DNA of 64,000 nucleotides from Flavobacterium sp. HSC-61S13 (GTDB taxonomy: Bacteria > Bacteroidota > Bacteroidia > Flavobacteriales > Flavobacteriaceae): the NCBI RefSeq assembly GCF_024171535.1, contig NZ_JALJZV010000001.1, positions 248,001 through 312,000 on the forward strand, written 5' to 3'. How positions within the stretch are numbered: position 1 is the first letter of the stretch; every line of letters begins with the position of its first letter. The position numbers and the translations under genes were made by a program. This document shows, piece by piece, positions 1 to 7,883 of the stretch. Below the pieces are notes generated by a model, which saw nothing but the letters and a program-made list of their open reading frames with translations, did not search any database and was not told where the DNA came from.

Positions 1-1115
1 CGGCAATTATTACTTTTCAACTTATAGAAGAAGGTAAATTAACGCTCGATACCAAGCTTAATGAATATTATCCTGATATTAAAAATGCGGATAAAATTAC
101 AATAGGTAACCTTCTAAACCATACAAGTGGGATTTACAATTACTTGGAATGGGAGGATTATTATATTTCAAAAAAGAAAAAATTCACTAAAAAAGAAATG
201 TTGGATTTAGTGATACAAGGTAAACCAGATTTTAAACCGGGACAAGATTGCAGATACAGTAACTCCAACTATTTACTTTTGGGCTACATTATGGAAGACA
301 TCACCAAAAAATCATACGCAGAAAATTTAAATGTAAGAATAGTAAATAAAATAGGATTGCAAAACACGTATTGCGAAACCGATGAAAAAGAATACCCACA
401 AAGGAATACTTCTTATTTGTTTGATGGCGAAAAATGGAGTAAAGAATCACAGACCCATCCAAGTTTTACATTTTCCGCAGGGGCAGTGGTTTCCACTACG
501 GAAGATTTGTCAAAATTGATGGATGAGCTTTTAAAAGGAACGTTGGTTTGCGAGAGTTCGTTATCACAAATGAAACAAACCAATCAGAAAGGAATTGGAT
601 ATGGATTGTTCCTCACTCCATTTTATGATAAAAAAGGCTATGGACATTCTGGTAACATTGATGAATTTCATTCATTTACGGGTTATTTTCCAAACGAAGG
701 ATTATCTATTTCATTGTTATCAAACGCCGGCAATATAAAACTTAATGAAGTTGTCCTGGGCGTAGCCTCTAAGTATTTCAATAAAGCCTATCAAAATCCA
801 GATTTCACAACCTATAAGAGTAAAACTTTACCTCAAACAAAAATTTATAGTGGTGTATACAAGGCAAAGTTGATTGGACTTATTAATGTGGGAACATTCC
901 AGATAAGTGAAGCTGCAAACAATTTTCTTTTTTTAAGTATGTACGAAGATGGAAAGGATGGACAAAAAATTTTATTGGAGAGAAAAGGAGAAAATAAATT
1001 CTATGCCAGGAAGAATAATGCGACATTTGATTTTATCATAGACAAAAAAGGAAAAGTCACGGGTATGAAACTTACACAAAATAAACAATCAATAAATTGT
1101 AAGAAAGTAATGTAA
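1..1115 (+). CDS. Serine hydrolase, beta-lactamase/PBP4 family (5' end outside the window)
   Basis: This is the C-terminal part of a class C beta-lactamase-like serine hydrolase; the frame is open from base 3, so the real start lies left of the window. An HTSG stretch at about residue 40 of the visible part is typical just after the catalytic region. The YSN triad (about residue 85) supplies the catalytic Tyr, and GHSG further on replaces the KTG motif, as in the esterase/peptidase branch. The SxxK nucleophile motif should lie just upstream and cannot be seen. The end of the protein is a beta-rich domain common in these proteins. Substrate unknown; periplasmic or surface location is inferred from the family only. 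Confidence 0.85.
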   Translation, partial: AIITFQLIEEGKLTLDTKLNEYYPDIKNADKITIGNLLNHTSGIYNYLEWEDYYISKKKKFTKKEMLDLVIQGKPDFKPGQDCRYSNSNYLLLGYIMEDITKKSYAENLNVRIVNKIGLQNTYCETDEKEYPQRNTSYLFDGEKWSKESQTHPSFTFSAGAVVSTTEDLSKLMDELLKGTLVCESSLSQMKQTNQKGIGYGLFLTPFYDKKGYGHSGNIDEFHSFTGYFPNEGLSISLLSNAGNIKLNEVVLGVASKYFNKAYQNPDFTTYKSKTLPQTKIYSGVYKAKLIGLINVGTFQISEAANNFLFLSMYEDGKDGQKILLERKGENKFYARKNNATFDFIIDKKGKVTGMKLTQNKQSINCKKVM

Positions 1116-2279
1116 TATAGAAGTAAATATTAGATAGTATATACAACTCTATTGGACTATTATGAAATATAACCTCTTGGAGTCCACATCAGAATTACTC
1201 TTTTCTAAATTATAATAGAAAGGTGCCATATCGGATTTACAAACATAACATCAAAATCCCATTCAACTTAGACAAAAGTAGTTATAATAAAAAAGGACTC
1301 TCGTTATTTTCTTTATAATTAGATAATGATTTTAAGTTGTAATTTGGTAATAAATCTTAGTATATTTTGAAATATAAAACGGTAAAAGATAGATTTATTA
1401 TAAAACATCCCATTTATAGCACAATACCTTGACTATTTGTACTACGAAATGATTAATGCTTTGTTGCTAAAAAACAGTAAGTGAATAATCTCTTGTATAA
1501 AACAATTTATAAAAAAAAATATAATAAAGCTAAACCTAGAGGGGAAATGGTGAGATGATTTATGATACTTCGTGATTACAGGAAAATCAAATTGTTGTTG
1601 CAATAAAATCATCAAAAATAAACAGAACACATTAGAAACATCTAATAATAGAAGGTTTTGTCAAGGAAGCATGTATAGAGGTTAGAACTATGTATGAAAT
1701 CCTCTAGAAGTTGCTGGATACACTAATTCCTGGTTATAATATTATTGGCAATTTTATTATCACCATCTAAGGGATAAATGTGGTAATGCCTACTGTATGT
1801 CAGCCAATCTGTGTTGAAGATGAAAATATAAGTGTTATGTAAAACGTTATATGGCTTAGTGATTACAGATGATTCGAATGAAAGTTTAATGTTTTATTTG
1901 CTATCCATTTTATTTTAAAAGACTAAAAGACTTTCCGTCAAAACTTGCAAAGACCATAGTCAGAGAAGATTCCTTGTTATTCCATGGTCATAAAAATCAA
2001 AATGGTGTTGTTCTCTAACGAACTTAATAGCTCTCTAGCCTCCTAATCAAGGTTTAAATCTAATTATCGGGGAGGATATGCAAAAGCTACTTTATCTTAT
2101 GAAAGGAACTATATAATAAAATCATGATAAAAAGATATTCTCATTAATACAAATCGTTGTCAAGATTAATTACAAAATATTATTTCTATAATTTTTTTGA
2201 AATATTCCCGAAAAACATAAGGATAGATAGAGATTGATTATTTTTATCTTTTGATATGTCGGTGATTTACTCGCATTTA
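1116..2279. other. 1.16-kb AT-rich stretch without an intact gene
   Basis: No convincing coding region is seen on either strand. On the plus strand, 1716-2160 gives short stretches that look protein-like but are broken by several stops and frame changes (for example around 1719-1785, 1918-2020 and 2060-2135). This suggests a decayed gene that I cannot name. A 62-codon open frame on the minus strand (1442-1630) is hydrophobic, low in complexity and probably chance. Confidence 0.4.
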
Positions 2280-2984
2280 TTATTTTAATTCATTTCTTAT
2301 TCTTTGTACATTGGCATTCATAAGATGTCTAACTACATTTTGATATATAAATCGTTCAAATGCATTTAATTTCTGTTGATGTTTGGCATAAAACTCATCA
2401 GGTGTATTAAAAACCCCAAAATCTTGATTGATACCTTTATCCTGAATAAAAGTATTGTTAAGATTCCACTCTATTGTAGGATTTGCCAGGTTATCTGTAA
2501 AAACACCATAACCGCAAAAGCTAGTTTTGCAATCTTTGTTCTTTTCTTGTAATTTGGTCAAATAGGAATTGTCTAAAATCACTCCCTCTAAAAAGTACCA
2601 TTGATCATTTACTAGTACTTCGACCCAACTGTGCAGGATATTTTGAGGAGATAATTTATACCAAATACCCGTCAAAGCCCCTTTCTGTAAGGCCTTGTCA
2701 ATGGTAAACCCATGAATGCGATTAGGTATTCCGGTTGCTCGCAACAAAGTCATTAATAATATTGCTTTCGTATTGCATTGCCCGTAACCATCTTTCAAAA
2801 TTTGAGATGCAGGAATATTATCTGAATTGTTGTAACCAAACTTTATTTCATCTTTAACAAAATTGTAGATAGATTTTACTCGAGTCAATGTATCCATACT
2901 TTTCCATTTTTTACACTTTATTAAATTCTGTATAGCTGTATTTGAAATGTCGAGTATTTCTGTTTCTGCAAGATACTTTTCCAT
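2280..2984 (-). CDS. Transglutaminase-like domain protein
   Basis: This is a 234-residue protein with the transglutaminase/protease-like fold signature: GYGQCNTKA gives the catalytic Cys70, HSWVEV gives the His at 118, and the third position fifteen residues later is Glu133 (FLEG) rather than the usual Asp. The N-terminal 60 residues are helical and match the usual lead-in to such domains. There is no signal peptide, so it is probably cytoplasmic. Members of this superfamily can be peptidases, amidases or acyl transferases, and the substrate cannot be told. It stands alone in the island, with long AT-rich gaps on both sides, and starts at an ATG at 2984. Confidence 0.75.
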   Translation of the reverse strand: MEKYLAETEILDISNTAIQNLIKCKKWKSMDTLTRVKSIYNFVKDEIKFGYNNSDNIPASQILKDGYGQCNTKAILLMTLLRATGIPNRIHGFTIDKALQKGALTGIWYKLSPQNILHSWVEVLVNDQWYFLEGVILDNSYLTKLQEKNKDCKTSFCGYGVFTDNLANPTIEWNLNNTFIQDKGINQDFGVFNTPDEFYAKHQQKLNAFERFIYQNVVRHLMNANVQRIRNELK

Positions 2985-3510
2985 ATTTTTTATTGAAATG
3001 TAAAATTAAACAAAGAAATAGTGCAATAGTATTGCAAATTTTTATTTGGGCTGTTTTTAAAAATGCGTAATGGAAAATCTCTTCGACATTACTATATCTA
3101 GGTACTTAAATGGTCGCTTTTTGTGTTTTCATAAACCTTTAATTTTCAAGATAGTTAAGTCATTTTTTTTTGCTTTTCTTTAGTTTATTTATTTTAAGAT
3201 ATAATCTAAAATCTCTTAACAGATATTAGTTCAAACCAATGCAGGGATATAAATTACTAAAATATGGAGATTTATGTTTGACTACTGCTAAGAAATTAAT
3301 CTCTTAAATAGTATTCTAGAATATTCTTGTCACTTTTAGAAAAAGTGTATTGTTTTTTAAGTTCACATATAATCTGACAAAACTTTTTCAAAGGCACATG
3401 TAGCGCTAACAATGTTTACTTGTGTTAATTATTTAAGAACCTAATTTCTAATAGTATTCTTAAGTTGAATTAGTAGGTGTTATTTCGGCTTTTGTGTTTC
3501 ACTTTTATTT
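2985..3510. other. Gene-free AT-rich gap
   Basis: No open frame of note, RNA gene or strong hairpin is seen on either strand. The stretch separates the transglutaminase-like gene from the cyanophycin synthetase remnant and probably contains more of that decayed gene beyond recognition. Confidence 0.4.
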
Positions 3511-3789
3511 CACATTGAATATGGGAAAATTGCAGTGCGAAGGTTTAATCATATTATTATTCGCCAAGAAAATCATTTACGTGGAAGAACAGAACAAGAA
3601 ATAATTAACCTTTTATTATAAGGGATAAGACTTGCAAATATAAAAGTCACTTACGAAAGTATTCCAAAAGAAGTGGAAGCTATCAAACATGCCCTTTCCA
3701 TAGCAGTCGAAGGAAATTATATAGTAGCGTCAAGCGATGTTGTATCAAATGCTTTAACTCTTGTTCAATCATATATTGAAAATGAATAA
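3511..3789 (+). pseudogene. 3' remnant of a cyanophycin synthetase (cphA-like), with an in-frame stop
   Basis: Frame 1 of the plus strand reads as the C-terminus of a cyanophycin synthetase / Mur-ligase-like enzyme. It contains the family's HIIIRQ and LRGRTEQE segments, then KVTYES, EAIKHALS and SDVVSNAL, ending in a natural stop at 3787. The frame is broken by TAA at 3619-3621, where the family usually has a Glu codon before GI, so one G-to-T change would explain it. Nothing upstream of about 3511 can be aligned, so over 90% of the roughly 870-residue enzyme is gone. CphA polymerises Asp and Arg into a storage polymer; this copy cannot work. Confidence 0.72.
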
Positions 3790-3980
3790 TAGATAGCATA
3801 ATTTAAATTATTCTTCAAATTTGAATGAATTTACTCTTTGTTGAATACTCAAAATTTACCAATTCCATTGTTTAGATCAAATTTTTTATGGAGTCTTTTC
3901 AGGTTATTGTATTTATAGGAGCTCGAGAAAGCAATTTATCGGATTCTTATATAATAAATATTCAATGACTTAATATAGTA

Positions 3981-4694
3981 ATGGATTTTTATTATTTTAG
4001 TATTTCAAATAATACTAAAATTGAATATTATAACTATAAAATGAGGAAAATAACTTTTGAATATTCTGAAAAATGTGATTTAAAGAGTTTTATTGTTAAT
4101 GTTTTAGGGGGAGATGACAACGGAAATACTATAAGTTGTAACAATAAACTTTATACTGGAAATCATTTTGTTTCTAATGTACAAGACGGGATATCTGCTA
4201 TTTTGATCGATGGTAAATATAAAGATGATGTATATATAGAACAGAGAATTGTAGATGAGAATATTATTGGGCTGTACTACTTTAATGCAGAACAATGTGT
4301 TGATATTACATTAGATAATTCTATTAAACTGAATAACACACAATCTACTAATTTATTACTAGTAGATGTTGGGTTACCAATTGATTTCCTATGTAGAAAA
4401 GGAACCACTATTTATTCAGTATGTATTTTTGTAAAAAAAGAATTTATTAAACGCTTTATAAAACAAATAATTTTATATGATCCAAGTTTGAACGCTTTAT
4501 TCAATGAAAGTAAAAGATCTATATTGTTTAATAATTATTTAAGTGAAAATAGTTTGGAGTTACTTAATGATTTTAAAAAAACAACTTACAATAGTCCTTT
4601 TTATGAATTCTACTTTAAGGCCTTAGTATTTGAGTTACTAAATGATTTTTTTATACAAATTCAAGGTGACAATTATTTTATTCAGAATAATTAG
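3981..4694 (+). CDS. AraC-type sensor-domain-like protein lacking a DNA-binding domain (paralogue 1)
   Basis: The 237-residue protein is clearly related to the one at 6043-6702: both share a GLPIDF/Y segment, a KGT/EGTxIYS segment followed by a helix, KR(S/A)ILxNNY, a PFYxxYFK segment and the ending NYFIQNN. The overall pattern (beta-rich first half, KGT-I-S followed by an amphipathic helix) resembles the N-terminal ligand-binding half of Bacteroidota AraC-family regulators. The protein stops where the helix-turn-helix part would begin. It has no signal peptide or membrane segment. Function unknown. Since both paralogues end at the same residue, the length looks like a family property and not a recent truncation. 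Confidence 0.6.
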   Translation: MDFYYFSISNNTKIEYYNYKMRKITFEYSEKCDLKSFIVNVLGGDDNGNTISCNNKLYTGNHFVSNVQDGISAILIDGKYKDDVYIEQRIVDENIIGLYYFNAEQCVDITLDNSIKLNNTQSTNLLLVDVGLPIDFLCRKGTTIYSVCIFVKKEFIKRFIKQIILYDPSLNALFNESKRSILFNNYLSENSLELLNDFKKTTYNSPFYEFYFKALVFELLNDFFIQIQGDNYFIQNN

Positions 4695-4738
4695 AATGTT
4701 AAAAAAAAACAGCATTTATATTCTAAATGTATTTTTTG

Positions 4739-4906
4739 CTATACTTTATCCCATCGTTGATAAATATCGCAAGGTTTAGTAACATGAACTAAGATTGATA
4801 TTTCATCGAAAATATAGGCAACTCTTATTATGTAACTAATATTATTGAAAACCTTTAAATTCCAAACAGAAAAATTATATTTAACTGTTTTTTTGCAAAC
4901 ATTTGC
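4739..4906 (-). pseudogene. Possible RelE/HigB-like toxin remnant without a start codon
   Basis: On the minus strand a frame of 56 codons runs from just after a TGA (4907-4909) to a TAG at 4739. It contains VWNLKVF, YIIRVAYIF and VHVT, a beta-strand pattern similar to the C-terminal half of RelE/HigB-type toxins. No ATG, GTG or TTG is present in the frame, and the N-terminal half is missing. An A7 run near the upstream end would shift an upstream ATG (4902) out of frame. Family assignment is tentative; it may also be chance. Confidence 0.25.
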
Positions 4907-4920
4907 TCAAAATGTTTGCA
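4894..4920. repeat. Perfect 11-bp inverted repeat with 5-nt spacer
   Basis: TGCAAACATTT (4894-4904) and AAATGTTTGCA (4910-4920) are perfect reverse complements around GCTCA. There is no T-run next to it, so it is not a typical terminator. Its size and spacing fit an operator for a dimeric repressor, and it lies at the upstream end of the possible toxin remnant. That role is inference. Confidence 0.45.
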
Positions 4921-5087
4921 CATCCCTAGAATAAGTGTTATTTGGGGTTAAGAATCTTTTTTACATGGTAACTGAAATTATAAGTCAGGACCTAAAGAAT
5001 CATTTCAATTTGTTTGCCTGCGTTGTTGTGCATGAGAATAAAAACTAAAAAGAAAAGAAAGTAATTAGAATGTTTTTAATTTTGTAG

Positions 5088-5339
5088 TTATTCTTCTTTC
5101 AGTCGTTTTCCGAGCCACAGCCCGACAGCTAGAGTTGGCAAACTTCCAAATAGCAGAAATATAAGGATTACTCCTAAAATTTCCGATATTTCATTAATTT
5201 CATTTCCATTGATTAAGGAAAAAGATATTGTCCCTGTAATGACACCAAGTGTTAGTAATACAAAAATAATTGCGACGCCTTGCCATTTTTTGAAATAGTA
5301 GCCCTTATGAAAACAATTGGTGATAAACCAAGGTTTTCT
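5088..5339 (-). pseudogene. N-terminally truncated small membrane protein
   Basis: The minus-strand frame 5339-5088 (84 codons) starts right after a stop at 5340-5342 and contains no possible start codon. It encodes KPWFIT, a WQG segment, a hydrophobic helix (about VAIIFVLLTLGVITG), a short loop and a second hydrophobic helix, ending in a charged KRLKEE tail. The composition is that of a real two-helix membrane protein whose beginning has been lost. The family is not recognised with certainty. Confidence 0.45.
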
Positions 5340-5443
5340 TTACCAAGAGTTTTGTTTACGGTGGGCTGAAGTAGTAAACTCAACAATAGCTCAGATTTTC
5401 GAACAAATTATAGAAATAATAAATTTAGAAAATAAGAATTAGG

Positions 5444-5680
5444 ATGAAAACAAAAATAAAACGACATATTCTTAAAGCAGTAACTATCCAGATATTAGCA
5501 ACATTAATTGTTTTTTCATTTTTTTACACTCTCCTTTTCGGATTAAAAGATACTATAGGAATACTTCTGTATTTACTTGTTCCAATATTTATTGGTTGTA
5601 GTTCTGCGAATTGTTTTGGTTCGGTAATATTAGACAATATATTATTTTGTACGAATATAATTATAATTCGTAAAAGATGA
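5444..5680 (+). CDS. Small two-helix membrane protein
   Basis: This is a 78-residue protein with a basic N-terminus (MKTKIKRH) followed by two hydrophobic segments, at about residues 14-32 and 38-56. No family is recognised. The ATG overlaps the TAG of a short upstream frame (about 5317-5442) that reads like the end of a helical protein, containing RWAEVVNST and FEQIIEII. So it may once have been translated as the second gene of a pair, such as a small regulator plus a membrane protein. The upstream partner has no start codon that I can find. Confidence 0.45.
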   Translation: MKTKIKRHILKAVTIQILATLIVFSFFYTLLFGLKDTIGILLYLLVPIFIGCSSANCFGSVILDNILFCTNIIIIRKR

Positions 5681-6042
5681 CTAAGGAAAGAATAATCCAT
5701 TGCATCATAGCTATATAAAACTTATAATTAGAATTATTTTTATGATTAAATTTATTATTTTAGATTTATGCAGTTGTTATGTTTATAATTTGATTACTAT
5801 TGATCATATTAGCTATATAAACAATTAAAATAAGGATAGGTTTCTTAAATTTGATATAAGTGGTAACTTAAATATTTTATAAACGCTTCGGCTTTACATT
5901 GTAGAGACTAATCTTTAGCTAAATAATGAATTTATTGCATTTTTATGTAGTATTTTTTTATACTTTATAGAAAGTTATTTTTTATAAAAGCAATCTAGGG
6001 AATTTAGTTAACAAAGAGTGATTTTAAACAATATTTTTTTGA
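5681..6042. other. Gene-free AT-rich gap
   Basis: I see no gene, RNA or strong repeat here. It is the leader of the second AraC-sensor-like paralogue and consists of AT-rich sequence with many stops in all frames. Confidence 0.4.
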
Positions 6043-6702
6043 ATGAAGGCAATCATATACAATTACGATAGTATTGAAAATTCTAATTTAACAACGGTAA
6101 TTTCAAAAGCCTTAGGGGGGGTAGCTAAGGACAATCTAATCAAAGGAGATAATAACTTGTATAAAGGAGTTCATTTTGTATTAGATGTGGGACATATGAT
6201 TTCAGCAGTGGTTGCGGATTTACTTTATAAAGACGACACATTTATTAGTTATCGTAATAAAGAAAGTAACTCAATAGGATTATATTTTTTTTATACAAAT
6301 AAATTTGTTGATTTTAGGATAGATGATAAAATCAGTTTAGCCGGATCAGGAACATATAATTTATTGTTTATGGACGTAGGTTTGCCAATTGACTATTTTG
6401 TAGAGGAGGGTACTTCTATTTATTCCATAAACATATTTATAGAAAAAGAACTTATGAGAAAATATTTAAAAGATATGCTTTTACCAAATAAAAGTATTAA
6501 TGAAATTATGGATTCTAACAAAAGAGCTATATTATGTAATAATTATATTAGTAGTAAAAGCCTTAAATTGATAAATAAGTTTAAAAAACATTCTCATACC
6601 AAACCTTTTTATGATATGTATTTTAAAGGCCTTGTATTTTCATTAATAAATGATTTTTTAGTAGAAATTCAAGATGAAAACTATTTTATTCAAAATAATT
6701 GA
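6043..6702 (+). CDS. AraC-type sensor-domain-like protein lacking a DNA-binding domain (paralogue 2)
   Basis: This 219-residue protein is the paralogue of the one at 3981-4694 and aligns with it from the first strand (KALGGVAKDN against VLGGDDNGN) to the shared last residues NYFIQNN. It is shorter by about 18 residues at the N-terminus. Conserved blocks include GVHFV, AVVADLLYKDD, GLYFF, LLFMDVGLPIDY, EGTSIYSI and PFYDMYFKGL. It resembles the ligand-binding half of AraC-family regulators, and no helix-turn-helix follows. The two copies are 1.35 kb apart in the same direction, separated only by remnants and a small membrane gene, which suggests an old duplication. Function unknown. Confidence 0.6.
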   Translation: MKAIIYNYDSIENSNLTTVISKALGGVAKDNLIKGDNNLYKGVHFVLDVGHMISAVVADLLYKDDTFISYRNKESNSIGLYFFYTNKFVDFRIDDKISLAGSGTYNLLFMDVGLPIDYFVEEGTSIYSINIFIEKELMRKYLKDMLLPNKSINEIMDSNKRAILCNNYISSKSLKLINKFKKHSHTKPFYDMYFKGLVFSLINDFLVEIQDENYFIQNN

Positions 6703-7455
6703 TTTTTAGTTAGCGCTTTTTTTTCTGTATGAAGGTAGCTACTATAATCAATTCTTAACTGAGAACAAATATTTGTTAGATTATAAGTTTATTTCAAATA
6801 GAAGCTAATGGATGTAATAGACTATAAAGACTAGAATTAGAACGATTTTAGACAAACTAATTTGCAGTCATTAATTTTCGATTTACCAGTGTTTTATGTT
6901 TATTTTGGTTTGCCGAATAAATTATACTTTGAGTTAGTTAATAAAAAACGTCATAATCTAAGGCTTTAATATAAATTTGATATATCCCGATCATAAAGAA
7001 AACCTGGCTTTAACTTTGGAAGGAGATAAACGAAAAGTAAAATATTCCGATTTTGAGTAGTTAGCGATGAGTTTATGCATTGCAGAAATTGGTCATATTA
7101 ATATCTTAAAACTATTTTTCAAAACTGTTGAATTTAGTTCTAGATTTGATCAGTTGACCTTTTTTAATAAATAAATACAAAAGGCAATATATTGAGGTTT
7201 TCAAAACCAAAATGAAGGAGATGGACTTATAGATTTTTATCATTTTTTTTCTTTTCAATCGCAATTATACCTTAATAGATTTAACTTACAATATTAATGT
7301 TGTTAGTTTCTAAGTAGTACATAAAATTCATTCGTTATTATTACTTTATTGGAGATGTTTTTGGGCAATGATGGACAAATAAAGTAGCGCTTGACCGCTG
7401 TTATGATTTAACTCCAAGTCTAGATTAGATTTGGACATTAAAAAAAACTGACAGT
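6703..7455. other. Gap of 750 bases holding only the HipA-like remnant
   Basis: Apart from the remnant at 6971-7174, no intact gene, RNA or strong repeat is visible. The sequence is AT-rich with stops in all frames. The last 60 bases form the leader of the helix-turn-helix gene at 7456. Confidence 0.4.
6971..7174 (+). pseudogene. Remnant of a HipA-like kinase C-terminus, with an in-frame stop
   Basis: The plus-strand frame from 6971 reads LIYPDHKEN, LALTLEGDKRKVK, YSDFE, stop (TAG 7058-7060), LAMSLCIAE, ILKLFFK and ends at TAA 7172. The block ALTLxGxKRKxKxxDF followed by a helical tail is typical of the C-terminal end of HipA-like Ser/Thr kinases, the toxins of HipBA modules. Everything upstream, including the kinase active site, is missing or unreadable. 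The family call rests on this one block and is moderate. Confidence 0.45.
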
Positions 7456-7716
7456 ATGAAAGATTTAATAACAAAACAAGATTTAGAAAAATTTGAAGAG
7501 TCCTTAATGAAGAATTTAGAAGAACTTTTAGCCCGTTTTTTAAATACTAATAACGCTGATGATTTTGAATGGTTAAGAACTAAAGCTATTCGCAATTTGA
7601 TGAATATAAGTGCAGGAACATTACAGAATTTGCGAATAACTGGTAAATTAAGATATAGGAAAGTAATGGGTTCTTACTATTATAGTAGAAAAGATGTACT
7701 GTCACTTTTTCAATGA
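7456..7716 (+). CDS. Helix-turn-helix (MerR/excisionase-like) domain protein
   Basis: The 86-residue protein has a charged helical N-terminus (about 1-35) and a C-terminal winged-helix of the HTH_17 type: WLRTKAIRNLMNISAGTLQNLR as the HTH, then a wing with YRKV, YYYSRKDV. Such small proteins accompany integrases on Bacteroidota mobile elements, where they act as excisionase or directionality factors or as local regulators. Here it lies 170 bases from, and convergent with, the integrase gene. This makes an excisionase-like role plausible but unproven. Confidence 0.7.
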   Translation: MKDLITKQDLEKFEESLMKNLEELLARFLNTNNADDFEWLRTKAIRNLMNISAGTLQNLRITGKLRYRKVMGSYYYSRKDVLSLFQ

Positions 7717-7883
7717 AGAGGCAATAAATAACTTAAGTTTTGCTTTAATTAATTACTTTAGGTTATTGTGTTTAATTTGTTGATTAAAAATGGATTACTT
7801 TATATGTAGGTAATAGATTATTACTCCCTTATATATTTAGAAATACTTAATAAATCTAAGAGTTTATAAGGGAGTGATTTAAG

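Noticed and set aside
1442..1630. 62-codon minus-strand frame
   Set aside because: Low-complexity Phe/Ile-rich peptide from AT-rich DNA, with no family or start context.
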